64,000 nt of DNA, from NCBI GenBank assembly GCA_005406025.1, contig BGZK01000140.1:310001-374000 (forward strand), in the 5' to 3' direction. Below are positions 25,701-36,160 of the stretch, in pieces. The notes under the pieces are model-generated. The model was not told the origin of the DNA. It worked only from the letters and a program-made list of their open reading frames with translations, and searched no databases. The DNA comes from Eumeta japonica (lineage: Eukaryota; Arthropoda; Insecta; Lepidoptera; Psychidae). Within the stretch, counting starts at the first letter, position 1. Every line of letters begins with the position of its first letter. Made by a program: the position numbers and the translations under genes.

Positions 25701-28479
25701 CAGGAATTCCATAACGGAATAACATATTCTAGTCGTGTTTAAGCTTGTCAGAGTTGTCTTAACATGTACTCTCACCATGAGTGATTTTCAGGGTCTGATG
25801 ATGGAGCCGGAAGGTAAACACTAGCACTCCATAATAGAACAACGCAGCCTGGCCTTATTTGGGTTTAATGGATTTTTTTTAAATGCACTTAAAAAACTAG
25901 GATAGGTTACATTATTCCGTTATAGAGTTCCTGTGCCTACCTTCTGCCTCCATCATCAAATCAGTTCAATTATACCATATTATTGTATAGTTATCGGTCC
26001 TCGATAAGTGCGCAAAGTTTTAATTTAATCTAACGCTTTAAAGGCGCTCCAAATTGCTTATAAGAATAACATTTTTTTACACCCAACAATCTCGACTCGC
26101 AAATCGACTCCGGAATCGCAATTGATTTCTACTTTTACGTAATAAGGCCCCCGGAGATTCGACTGATCGTCGGCTCGAATCTTGTCCAATTCACATTGTC
26201 CTCGCGTTTTAAATTAACAAATACTTTACGAACAATTATTATAAAAACCGTTTTGATGTAATTTTGAACATATGCACAAATAGATGTATTAATCGATTTC
26301 CCGAATGTCTTAACGACGTAGTAGATTATGACATCCATTCTACTATCTTCTGTGGCTTCTACCGGGTCACGATTTTAGCGGTTCTTGCTGGTATTTGGAC
26401 TAAGTGACGGTTTCTATTCTCATAAGGATTCTCTCTTATAATTTTACACTGCGAGAGCCCAAAAATAGTCTAAGCTTTATTATATTGTGTGAGGTGTAAT
26501 TCGCGGAAATCCATACTAGACGCTCGCCTGCAACATGCATTAACATGCAGCATGCAACCCACCGCTGACCCTCGAATAAGATAATTATAAAAATAAATAA
26601 CACTTGCTTAGGTGTTCGATATCTGTCAATCCTCTGGAATCAATATTCAATCATTTGGATAGAGATTCGTAGTGGAGAGGCAGATTCGAGGGTCGGCGGT
26701 GGGTTGCATGCTGCATGTTAATGCATGTTGCAGGCAAGCGTCTAAGCTTTACAAAAACGGTGAGTCTGTATTTGTCCTCTAAGCCAGTGCCCAAGCCATG
26801 AGTATAAGAAAATGTACACTGTGGCTCAACTTTCGCGAGCGCAATCGTTCTTACGCCCGTGTGACATGTGACATACGACGATGGTGAGCTTGCATGAAGT
26901 GTCCTGCTAAGAAACTTCAAGTTAGGAACTTCGTTGTCGCGAAAAATATATTAATTACTTGTTATTATTTTCGCTTTGAATTTTTATGTGTTTTATTAAG
27001 TTGAAAAGTGTAAAAATAATAAAAAAAAGTGTGTCAGCTCCGACGCACGAATGGAGTTTACTGTTTTAAGATGATATCGTACATATAGATTAGTATAATT
27101 GTAATTGAAAGCATCTATTATATTATTCAAAGCATAATACACAATTCATTTATTTATGTTAATAGTAAAATAATTAATTCGTCATTTAAGAAAATATTGA
27201 AAATAATTATGTTATACAATAAAATTTTTAGTAAGATTGATTTTCTCTATCATTGACGTTATCTTGCGTAATGTTTATCACAGGAACAATAGCGGTATCA
27301 TTAAACACTGAAACAATTGGTTTATGGTAACTAAAATATGATACACGAATGTCGGAAGATACATGTGTGATAAATCGTGAAAACATCGCATCAATAGTTG
27401 TACCATATCTAGTTGTCCCTAGTGTTCTGTCAGAAATTAAATCTAAGTTCAGTTCATCTTTCAGAAATCGTATTAAACGGAAACCATCTTCTTTATTAAA
27501 ACCAATATTAAAATCTCCACCAAGTATAAGTGGAAGTTCATGGTAACGTTTCTTCAATAGTTTTGAACCCCCTTCTGTATACACTAACAATGATTCGTGG
27601 AGAAAATCTATTATATTTGTCACATTCTGATTGATTGAAATGTAAACAGTAGCCATGACGATTTATTTATTTCAGTAACCATGACGATAGCGTAACGTCA
27701 TTTATTTAACACTTGATTTTACTCCCATAAAATTCCATACCTCGGGCCTAAATATGAAATCGATTCTTAAGGAGTCAACTCCAAAAAAAACCACAGCTTA
27801 GATGGCCAATATACTGTAGCTATTCCTCTACTCCACTAGACGATGAATTTATGGCCGAGAAATTTCTTACAAAACATCTTGTCATATACAGGCTACATTA
27901 ACCTATTGTGAAAAAATATGTTACCAGCTAAATCTAGTAATTCTCCAGTCAATTTATGTTTCGTGTTCCAAATTAGGCCATCGTAGCCGTTGCCCAAATT
28001 CTTTTTAATATGAGGAAGGCATTCTGGATCATAATCGTTATAAGGCAGTACAGTTGTTTCGACCCTGAAACGCAAGCGTGTACGTTAAGCGAGAGAACTA
28101 TTGCATTACTAACTGTGAGTAATCGAAAACCTTTGGAAATTAGGCTTTGGGTGAGATCTAACTGCGCTTAGCGGCAAGTTTCTGTGTGTACATTATGAAC
28201 CTAAAATTAAAAAAAAAATGCATTTAACTTAGCGATGAAATGTATTCCGAACGCATACAAATAAATCCGTAGAATGTCGCGTTTCGTATCTAATTCACCG
28301 GCGAGTTCCGAATTAATTTTAAAGAAAAGTCTATTAAATCGATTACAAGAAACAATTAAATGATATCGATGTACAATACTTATTAATATGTAAATAAAAT
28401 GTACTCACTTCTTCTTCAAAATATTTACACCGGCCGTTGGAAAAGTTTTGTTCACGATGAGCACTCTCTTCATGAACAT
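19789..28479 (-). CDS. Grhpr: Glyoxylate reductase/hydroxypyruvate reductase, copy 2
   Basis: Seven exons on the minus strand: 28479-28409, 28064-27925, 25041-24852, 24489-24326, 23347-23183, 21781-21656 and 19904-19789 (stop TAA). Their 972 bp encode 323 residues. Introns are GT-AG with the same phases (2,1,2,1,1,1) as copy 1, and exons 3-6 have identical lengths, so this is a tandem duplication. The Rossmann motif GLGGIG is at 158-163. The catalytic residues are Arg242 (in NVARGDLIDQ), Glu271 (in LDVTTPEPL) and His290 (in IPHLGSST), all intact. The same reaction as copy 1 is expected; substrate preference may differ because the loop after the ST motif reads [15 protein letters not shown] here and [15 protein letters not shown] in copy 1. 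Two in-frame ATGs open the ORF (M1 and M3); I use the first. Exon 3 ends at a weak donor (AA|GTGCGA). The introns are far longer and more repeat-filled than in copy 1. Confidence 0.95.
20065..20680. repeat. Dispersed repeat in GRHPR-2 intron 6 with two GAGCT-palindrome units
   Basis: Contains CGGTTGACCCTAAAGGCCAT, then two near-identical palindromes, TTTTGAGCTCTTCAAGCTCAAAA at about 20162-20186 and TTTTGAGCTGTTCGAGCTCAAAA at about 20202-20224, spaced about 40 bp. A retro- or Helitron-like non-coding element is possible. Family not identified. Confidence 0.4.
20780..20935 (+). repeat. tRNA-like SINE fragment
   Basis: The run starting GAGGTGACTTTGTGGTTAAG has an A-box-like segment and is followed by GGGTGCGGGATGTGTGCTCA, a degenerate B-box, then a non-tRNA body (CCCGTTAAGGCATCGGCGC). 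Degenerate, so it is a SINE-like relic, not a functional tRNA. Confidence 0.35.
21321..21465. mobile_element. Short TIR element with GGGCGGATC ends
   Basis: Left end GGGCGGATCCAAC, right end GTAGATCCGCCC, 145 bp apart and inverted. Near the right end is an internal palindrome GGGGTCATGACCCC (21429-21442). No ORF. Target duplication not clear. Lies in intron 6 of GRHPR copy 2. Confidence 0.55.
22130..22190. repeat. Imperfect hairpin, about 61 bp
   Basis: TTGAAGAGTAATCTTGAATG then CAATATC pairs with GATATTGCATTTAAGATT then TACCTACTCTTCAA, leaving one small bulge and a very short loop. Located in intron 5 of GRHPR copy 2. A miniature inverted-repeat relic is more likely than a microRNA precursor because the loop is too tight. 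Confidence 0.4.
22545..22640 (+). repeat. tRNA-derived SINE head
   Basis: GCCGGTTGCCGAATGGTCAG resembles an A box, and GAGTTCCAGCCCTGACTACA, about 50 bp later, resembles a B box, with a short middle arm. The cloverleaf is not fully paired, and the gene-like head runs into unrelated sequence (GCAAGTTATTGATCAATGAG). A SINE head is favoured over a functional tRNA. Confidence 0.45.
24640..24700 (+). repeat. Retroelement 3'-terminal fragment
   Basis: The phrase CACGGACAGAGCCGCGGGCA, AAAGCTACT, then a TA-rich microsatellite tail matches the common end of insect RTE/CR1-like retroelements. A related phrase is at about 53787-53820. Only the 3' end is present. Confidence 0.4.
25270..26165. mobile_element. 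Large inverted-repeat (fold-back) element in GRHPR-2 intron 2
   Basis: The left side reads GCGGCCTTATTATC... and further in AAGTCGTTAGATTAAATAAA, ATCGAGGACC, TGATGATGGAGCCAGAAGGT. The right side carries these in reverse complement, ending AATAAGGCCCCCGGAG. The best arms are about 25595-25735 and 25905-26040; weaker similarity extends to about 25280 and 26155. The centre repeats a TGATGATGGAGCCGGAAGGT unit at about 25796. No transposase ORF, so it is a non-autonomous element. The exact ends are not certain. Confidence 0.6.
26485..26757. mobile_element. Fold-back pair of the 'CCTGCAACATGCATTAACATGC' repeat
   Basis: A truncated forward copy (26485 to about 26576) runs into an inverted copy (about 26577-26757), so the segment can fold on itself over roughly 55 bp of near-identical arms (GCAACATGCATTAACATGCA and its complement). 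The same family is at 37145-37330 and 43130-43800. ORFs in it (for example 26651-26920 minus) are not conserved coding. Confidence 0.65.
27228..27656 (-). pseudogene. Endonuclease/exonuclease/phosphatase (EEP) domain relic, probably from a mobile element
   Basis: An uninterrupted 142-codon ORF inside intron 2 of GRHPR copy 2, same strand as the host gene. It shows the EEP-fold signatures [14 protein letters not shown] (GDFN), a [15 protein letters not shown] stretch (ID-type motif) and [11 protein letters not shown] where the catalytic His motif sits. The N-terminal catalytic part of the fold (Asn/Glu) is missing, so this is a C-terminal fragment. I recall this subtype fused to PIF1-like helicases in arthropod Helitron/Helentron-type elements; that origin is inference. 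No helicase was seen beside it. It lacks exon-like splice sites matching the host gene, so it is not part of GRHPR. Alternatives: a fragment of a LINE endonuclease (less likely, motif spacing differs). Confidence 0.6.
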
Positions 28480-28588
28480 CTTCACATTTCACGCTTTAAA
28501 ACGACAAAAAGAAGTCAAAGTTGGGCAAGGGTGGAGGTGTCTGAATGTTATTAAATTGTGAATGCGTGGATGGGACCGTCATTCAATA

Positions 28589-28627
28589 TTATATAAAGTC
28601 AGATAAAGCTGATAAGAAGTGAGATAA
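28589..28627 (-). promoter_or_regulatory. Candidate core promoter of GRHPR copy 2: TATA box and three GATA sites
   Basis: TATATAA on the minus strand at 28595-28589, about 110 bp upstream of the ATG. Three WGATAR sites sit directly upstream, within 27 bp: 28601-28606, 28610-28615 and 28622-28627 (AGATAA, TGATAA, AGATAA on the plus strand). The same elements are in front of copy 1. No transcription start was observed. Confidence 0.5.
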
Positions 28628-29375
28628 TGATGTCATATTTAACTGTTTCCTGTCTAAAATTATACCTATGAAAAAATTTAAATTGACACTATTGGTTATA
28701 AAAATGGTTTTGTTCGTTTTGATTATGGGATTTCAGTTATCTTTGACGTCGGTATAGTTAGTTCCTTTGCGGACTTATCATATTCCAAATCCGTACGAGT
28801 AAAAGGAAACTTTCGATGATATACTGTTGTTAATTGTTGCCTAGTCTACGATATAGAGTAGAGGTAGCTGTTGAAGTTGTATGCAAATGAATAGGGTTGA
28901 ACAATCAAATTAGTGTCAAAAAATCACACAAATATAAGTGAGAATGAATGAGGTTATTTTTAAAAAGTAACAAATTCCACATAAAGGATACAAATCTTGC
29001 CATTGTCTTCTTAAGATTTTTTTTTAATGGTATATGTGGATTAATCGTATAATTTCAAGGGCGCTAATGTTAAACCAATACGAATGGATCGGTTTACGCA
29101 GAGCATGGTCGTAAATTAAAATATGACAATATTGAAAAAAAAATGTTAGTGAAAGTAATAAATTGCTAAATTCATGTGACTTTAAAGAGATTAAAACCAT
29201 TTAACCTTTGTTTTGTAGAATTTATTATTTATTAATTTTTGCGTATAAAATATAGATGTATTTTAGACAGAATTTCCATTCCATGATGTTTTAACAATGC
29301 ATAAAAACGTGCATATTAGAATCGTTTCTTTTTCCCATTATTAACCGGAGCGTGAGTTAACGGAGAGTAAGGTGA

Positions 29376-29579
29376 TCACCACACCCATGGTTTACCGCTA
29401 TCCAAAGAGACTCGTGGTGCGTTGTTGACCTTCAAGAAAGGAATGGGTTTTTTTTTAACTCCCCTTGTAGTTGGGTTGGCTATGCCCAAACCTTTGCTCA
29501 GATATTTTAGAACGCCCAGATATTTCGAAAGACCTGCCATCAGCGGTAGTCCGCTGCTAAGCATTCCTACATTACTGTA
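29376..29579 (-). CDS. Possible small protein: single coding exon or last exon of an unidentified gene
   Basis: A minus-strand ORF of 62 codons from an ATG at 29564, ending TGA at 29376. It is preceded by a good acceptor (TTTTACACTTACAG, exon from 29579) and followed about 145 bp later by two AATAAA signals (29221-29233 on the plus strand as TTTATT). The peptide opens with an amphipathic, Leu/Gly/Lys-rich stretch (MAGLSKYLGVLKYLSKGLG) and then has a basic tail ending GKPWVW. I do not recognise the protein. The upstream exon, if any, was not found. Supporting points are the acceptor, an open frame and the nearby poly(A) signals. Against: short and no homolog known to me. Confidence 0.4.
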   Translation of the reverse strand, partial: YSNVGMLSSGLPLMAGLSKYLGVLKYLSKGLGIANPTTRGVKKKPIPFLKVNNAPRVSLDSGKPWVW

Positions 29580-30617
29580 AGTGTAAAACAGAAAGAACTT
29601 CGTACGTAATTTTTAAAAATAGTCTCATATTTATAGTTTTCACCGTCTCGCACTTATTATTTTACAATTTTGCGCTATCTCTTTCTTCTTAGCAGAAGGT
29701 GTTGGCGACAGACGGAGTATAAGAATGAGGACGCATCAACAAGCTCTAATTTTTTTTCTGTAATTTCATTATACACCTGTATGACGATGCTCAAAAGACA
29801 TATCTTTAGTGCACACTTTCATCAGGATTAATGAGAAAATGACGAAGTTTTAAGGTTGTGACATACGGGCGGACAGAAAGATATACAGACTCTGGTAACT
29901 TAATAAAACATAATTGCTCTTGAACGAGAGTGTACATTTAACATAACTTTCACTTCTAGCTCTGTTCTATTTTAAAAAGGTGATCTAGACTGACATCAAA
30001 AAAGATCCTATTTAGTATTGCATATAAAAATACCGACAAATATTAAGCTGATATGATAAGAATGGTAAATTCAAACATACGTAGTAACATACAAACATTA
30101 CGTAGTAGATAAAATAGTCACGTCATTTACACTATCAAAATTGTTGCGTAAATTGATAGCTCATTCATATTACTCAATCTTGAGTAATAATTATTGATTA
30201 TTGAAGTCAGATGGTCGTTTATAAAATTTTATGAACATCCTTTCATAGAATATTTATTTAAAAATGTTGTTAAATAAGGAAAATTAAAAAAAAGATTAAT
30301 AATGTATTTAGAATTTTATGTTGATGTAACGCGTATAATTGTGCTTTAAAATCCCATTTGCAATTATATTAAAAAACGTTTTAACTTTTCCATTTAATTT
30401 TTAAATGTTATATATAATATTTCTTAATATTACTATTAATTTAAGGATATAAAGTAGGTACTGTTATTTAAATAAAAACGGAGAATTTGAAAGATTTTTA
30501 TATTTGAAATGAAAGGAAAAGGATGATGATTTCAAAATTATCACTGTTCATATTTTGAAAATCAAAAAAGCCGTTTGTTACATTACTTTTCTTTGATATT
30601 AATAATAATAATATAAA

Positions 30618-30712
30618 TCATGCCTAATTCCCAAAAGGGTAGGCAGAGACTAGATTTTCCATGTGGTACGGTCTTTGCATATCTCTTCTGCCTCATTGAC
30701 ATCCATCAATCT
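30618..30712 (-). pseudogene. LINE reverse-transcriptase ORF, C-terminal scrap
   Basis: Reading the minus strand gives DVNEAEEICKDRTTWK, then a stop where the family has a short hydrophobic stretch, then the in-frame remains of the usual Pro-Phe-Gly tail. This ending recurs at the C-terminus of a common lepidopteran RTE-like LINE. Only about 30 codons remain. Confidence 0.5.
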
Positions 30713-31929
30713 TTGATATTATGTGTAAATGTATAGGCTATGGAGTTATAACATGTTTTTTTACCTTTCATTTATTTTATGTTATCATAATTCTTTTTCT
30801 TTTTCATAAACGTAATAAAAACTTGAATCGATGAACAAATTAATAAAGCGTTACCCATAGAATGTACGAAATTCTCATATAATAAATGTAACTAAATAAA
30901 TAACTAAAAAATAAATAAATAATCTTAAAAATCAAAAGGAGTATTCATGGATGTCTATTGTTGGTTTCAACAACCAATACAATTATAGGTCAATTTCACA
31001 GGATTAACGAAAGAAATACTAGTCAAATTTTAATTATTTAAATATGGCACGATAAATTTGATCTTCTGTTTAGAAATATTATAAAATGACTAACCTAAAA
31101 TGACCACAGCCTATAAAAATATTGAATAATACTTCTACTAATGGTGGAGTTATACGTTTTTTACTTAATGGTGTCTACACTCTACAAATAACACTGAATG
31201 AACAGATATTCGATATGACCTTGGCGCACTGAGTTCTGTCAAGAGCACGGAAACCAAGAACAACTGCATTAATTTTGCTTCTTGCTAGTAGATGTCACTA
31301 ATTCATTTATTAATTTAATAATGAATTAACCTATTTGCTTGTATAAAATGCAATATAATTTTCGAATTTCTTAACCAGAAATTCTTAGACTTTTTAAAAA
31401 ACAATTTGAAATATGTGATTTTATTATTTCCACGAGTTCCAAAAATGGAAGACAATTTCGTGTTTTTTGTTTACAAACTGACGAATTGTTAATGGAGATC
31501 ATAGTTTGTTTGTAACACTGGTTTGCAATTACAATAAAATTGCCCCCAACTTCTTAATATCCATAAAACAATGATTTTTTTTCAGTTTTATTCAAATAAA
31601 AACCTATATTAAATAGGTTATATAGTGCAAAGTTGCTTAAGAAAGATATAAATTAAACAAAATGCGTTGAATTTGAACTTTGATCCTTCTTTTTATAAGC
31701 AATAGTTACCTAGTTACATTACCTCAAAATACTTTTGCAACTTTGCAAGTTTTGCAACTTTTGACTAATTTTACAAAATTTAAAATTTTGCATTCATAAA
31801 TAGATACATAAACGTAAGTTCTATTATATATTTATCACAATACAATAATTAAAATGAGTCGTTATGAACCACAGAGTTGTGTGATACTTAAATAAGTACA
31901 TATTTTTTTTACTATTATAAACTCACGTC

Positions 31930-32340
31930 TATTTCTCAGAAACTAAAGATTTACACGTGATACGATCTTTGCATATCTTTCTTGCTTCACTGGCATCCCT
32001 CAATCTTTTTATGAGACCGATTTGGTTTGCATAGGTTTTGGATGAGGACTTCATTATGGATAGCCAAACGCGCTCGTCTTGAGACATTTTTACTATTCAT
32101 AATATCAAGCAAGGTCCCAATCACTTTATTTTCTGCATTCAAAGGATTACTTGGTCGTTGAGGTACAGAAAGCATTTGACAGACAAGTTATTCATTCTTT
32201 GTTCACAGTCGTACGCCTTCAAATCATACAAATGTCTATCCATGGATAGGTTGGATAGCAGTGGTGAGGCTACACATCCCTGTCTGACACTTGCGGATGT
32301 CAAACCCCTCAATGTATGCCCAATTTCTTCTGACACTGAT
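31930..32340 (-). pseudogene. Decayed RTE-like LINE fragment (RT palm and C-terminal end)
   Basis: On the minus strand, 32336-32139 encodes SASVRQGCVASPLLSNLSMD... then VKCFLYLNDQVIL, where the catalytic YADD box has become LYLND. After a break of frame, 32175-31987 continues with NSKNVSRRARLAIHNEVLIQ. At 31990-31935 the C-terminal phrase SEARKICKDRITCKSLVS appears in another frame. Several hundred codons between palm and tail are deleted, so it cannot be active. Same family as the scrap at 30.6 kb. Confidence 0.65.
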
Positions 32341-34511
32341 AGAACGCAGATATTGCAGTATCGGCATCAATCTGTTACTCACAGTATGCATGGATAGAAT
32401 TCTCCATAAATCATTCTTTTGGCTTTATCCAGATATAACCTTTAACCAGATATTTAGACTTAAATACTTAAACATCACTTCAAAATATTCCTTGCCACCA
32501 AGCCAGTGGCTGGCACACAGTAAGTATTTTACTAAATTCTAAAGCCTCAGTCACTTTTACACCTACTATACATGAGATAGGAACTCATTAGGCCCGGCGG
32601 CTATAAAGGAATTTAATATACATTTAATATTTATTCAAGCAAATTATTATTTAAATATTATATTCTTAATACATGAACGTTACTTATTTATTTTCTGCTA
32701 TAAACTTTGAAGACATTTTAAGAGTGGTAATGGATCAATGATAAAACAACATAGATGCAAAAGAGAACATACACAGTTCATTACCATTTTAACTTTAAAA
32801 AGCTGCTTAAAGCGTACATGGCATCTCTGTCTCACATTTTACAATAATATTTTACCGTACCAAAGGAAAATAATGAAAGAAATATTTATTTACTATTTGA
32901 CGTTGCAATCGAAAGATCATAAGAAATAAATTCATTTTTAAATACAAATAGTACAAGAAACAATATTTTGTTACTGGAACAAAATAACACATAAACAACT
33001 TTAACAATTTGCACCTGTTGTTCTAAAGAAATATGTCGGAAGAGCGGTTTAATATTGTTATAATTTTTTATTATTGTTTTTTGTATGAACAGAATCAGAT
33101 ACTTTTCCTTAAAGTAGAACTTCATGTGATAATAATATGAGATTATATTTAATATAACATTTTAATATTACAATGTTGATTGAAATACACATTAAAGAAC
33201 TTGACAATTTTTAAGGTGGGTAAAGTAATACAAATGTTTCTTATTATTTATGTCATAAAACGAGGTGATGATTCATTAAACGTTAAAATGTGTTTTGATA
33301 AATAACAATACACTGTACGCAAACTGTTAAAAAACAAATTGAAATATAAATCATATGAATTTCTTGGAAATAGGTTTAACTTATTGTATAATTAATTGTC
33401 TTTGAGATGTAATTTTATAATTAAAAAAAAATTAAGAAAGGCGGTTCCATTAATATAAAAACAGAGTCTGCATCGGTAAGCAAACGTATATTGTGGCAAC
33501 ACAGAAAAGTTAATTCGGTGTATATATCATCATCTTTTGATGGTCCTTTAAAAGAAAAAATATATGAAATACTATCTCAAATCCTCATTATAATACACGA
33601 TTGAGCACTTACCATAAATAAATTTTGTTTATCCAAAATAAGAAATATCAGTTTTTCAAAGCTTTAATGTTTTATTTACTTCAATTCTTTCTAACTTAAC
33701 CATAAACCACTGCACGAGAGTGAGTAAGCAAACAGGGGAATCTCTGTACATGCTTTTTACTTTCGAGTATAGACAAGTAGATTTGTCATGAGTTAAAATC
33801 AGGATATACTAAATTTGGCAGAAAAATCACGTACTTGAGGTAAATAAATTTCGCTGACGTAATCACCATCCAGACCTGCCCGTCCCTCGTGTCATCAAAA
33901 ACAAGCAAAGCAAAGACCCCTCCCAAGCCCTATGGTATTTATATAATAATTTAATGGCCTTCTCTAAGATGTGCCATTATTGTTACTGAAAAACAACAAT
34001 AGCGTATGATCGTCGCGGTTGTAAGGTCATGGAGTGCACTTTTAAAAGTGCCGAAAAATATGAAACTACAAATGTTTTTAACAAATCTCAAATAGTTGCA
34101 TGATGTTTATTGTATTGTTATAAACAAATATTTGTCTCGCCAGATGTTTTGTTCCGTAATAATATCCTGGCAGACAGCGAAACTGTACGACGCGAGGATA
34201 TGTGTGTATCGTAGATCCATTTAATCTGTATACAACTGAATATATAATTATGCATATAAAAACTGATATAATTATAGGAATAAATACATTTGCTGAAGTT
34301 AGATGTGTCATGGATGATGAGAAAAATGGGCCAATTTATAGGACAATAATAAATATTAGAGTAAAATGGTCATACAGAGAATATAATCGACATTTTCATT
34401 TGTATTCTCTATTCGCTCAAGGCAAAATACGAATTTGATGAATTAACATAATTGTTTATGTAATTAGAATATAAGGTGTATTTTTGTGTCCATATTGATT
34501 ATTATTTTGTT

Positions 34512-35000
34512 TTATTCTTCGTCCTCATCTTCTAAATCATTTTCATTTTGATTTTCATTATCCACTGAATCGGTTTCTGTAAAAAAGACATTCATATATT
34601 TCTAAACAAACTAATAAAATTTTGATTTTTAAAACAGAATGTATTATAATAAAATTATCTGAAAGATCTTCGATTAAACCGCTTACAGATCATGGAAATT
34701 GATTTCCCTAAAGCCATTTAAATAAATACAAATGACCTTTCTTGCTCTATCTCGTCGTCGTCTTATCCCAACGACCTCAGATTGGTGGGATCTTTTCGGA
34801 AAGACCATCCTACCTTTCGCCTTGTAGCAAGTACTATTATATCCTGAATTATAAATTTCCCAAGATAGAGCGACATCCGTACATTTAAGTTTATAAAATT
34901 GTCGTAAGCGTAAAATACTTCGACATTTCTTTATCGTTTCTTCTGATAATAAATATACTTTTTCCGTTTTTTCTACATGAAATAATACATAATTCAACAT
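34512..35000 (-). CDS. Two-exon hypothetical ORF inside the inverted-arm unit
   Basis: Exon 1, 35000-34814, ends with donor AAAG|GTAGGA (phase 1). Exon 2, 34576-34512, starts after TTTTTTACAG and finishes with TAA. The joined frame is 83 residues. Exon 1 reads ...KVYLLSEETIKKCRSILRLR... then EIYNSGYNSTCYKAK, a pattern (helix with EET-KKCR, then GY--CYK) that I associate with N-terminal modules of transposon-linked arthropod proteins. The expected CxxC at the start is not present (it reads MLNYVLFH), so zinc binding is doubtful. Exon 2 adds a strongly acidic tail (ENDLEDEDEE). AATAAA overlaps the stop. Without splicing, exon 1 stays open for 105 codons. Function unknown; transposon cargo or decayed transposase N-terminus. 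Confidence 0.45.
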
Positions 35001-35879
35001 TATGTCAAAGCAGTTGACGTAATATTAAATTAACGACAAACAATACTAAAATCAATAAAATAAAATGAACTTCACAATATTATGTATTTTATTATACTCA
35101 CCGTATAGGACATTATATCGATAATTCGGTATAATGCTCAGAATTTCGATGTTAACGTTCAGAAATACATTAAAAATATTTGACGAAAAATCGTTACAAC
35201 GGATAACCATTGTGATAACACTTATCAAATATACACCCTAGTTTTAAAAAATGACTGAAAGGATCATAAAAAAAAATCGCAGATCTCTTGTAGACTCAAG
35301 AGATTTGAGAAAGTTTTTGCTTTACCTTCGAGTACTTTGAAAATAACCTCTATGAGTAAAGAAATAAAGTAAAAGAAACAGAAACAAAAATCGACGCAAA
35401 CAAAAATATTTGTTAACTAGATATACATAAATAATTCCTAATTTAAAATTTACATTTTTTTTTCAAATAACTCAAAAATTGTTAATACGTAAAAATTAAC
35501 GCTTGTAGGCTATTGCAAACTAACAGTACTCCCGTTCATATACAACGCAAGTCGTAAGTCTTGAAACGACCCGTTTAAAATACATAAATCATGATTCCCG
35601 AAAATTTTCATCGCTTTTAAAAAATTAAAAAGGCGCTCCATGTATTGAACCAATATTAAATATAAAAATTAAAAACTTAAAAAAAGACATATCTAATAGG
35701 TTTAAAAGTGCCACTTAGAAACCTCCTAAAACATTAATTTTTAGTTTTTTTTTATTTAGTTTAGAGTTTTGCATTTCCTCAAAAGACATCGAACCTTATC
35801 AATTTTTTTTTTTTTACTATCGTATAATCCTTGTCCATAAGCATCTTTGACACCTCAACGATTTACCAAATTTAGAGCT

Positions 35880-36160
35880 TAGGGGCCATCCATAAATCAC
35901 GTCACATAAATTATAAGGTTTTCGACCCACTTCCCCCGTCTTCGTCACAGGTGGTCACACCGTAAATGAAAACAGCAATTTTTACAATTTTTTTTTTGTT
36001 CAAAATACTTTAAATATTGGACAAAACAAAACACATAAACCTTTTTTCGTTTTCGTATTTCGGATTTGACGTCACTAAGCTTTTGACCTGCTCCTTGTCG
36101 TGCATTGTCACATTTCGATGACCCCCCCAACGTGTGACGTAATTTATAGATAGTCCCTTA
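35880..36160. mobile_element. MITE with ends like GGGGCCATCCATAAATCACGTCACA
   Basis: The left end AGGGGCCATCCATAAATCAC then GTCACA is matched in reverse complement by the right end TGTGACGTAATTTATAGATAGTCCCTT. About 280 bp. This end wording is common in insect MITEs. The minus-strand 61-codon ORF inside is not conserved coding. Inserted inside the 34.0-36.6 kb unit. Confidence 0.65.

Larger units (their letters stand above)
29600..33960. other. Gene-poor AT-rich stretch with LINE scraps
   Basis: No convincing coding exon. Two minus-strand fragments of the same LINE type lie at about 30618-30712 and 31930-32340 (separate entries). The rest is AT-rich with simple runs. Confidence 0.55.

Noticed and set aside
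26651..26920. 89-codon minus-strand ORF
   Set aside because: Falls largely in the CCTGCAACATGC fold-back repeat; the same peptide scrap ([19 protein letters not shown]) appears wherever the repeat is read in this frame, including at 43 kb, so it is repeat-derived.
34202..34438. 78-codon plus-strand ORF
   Set aside because: Overlaps the end of the left inverted arm, lacks any recognised motif and splice context; kept only as part of the inverted-arm unit.
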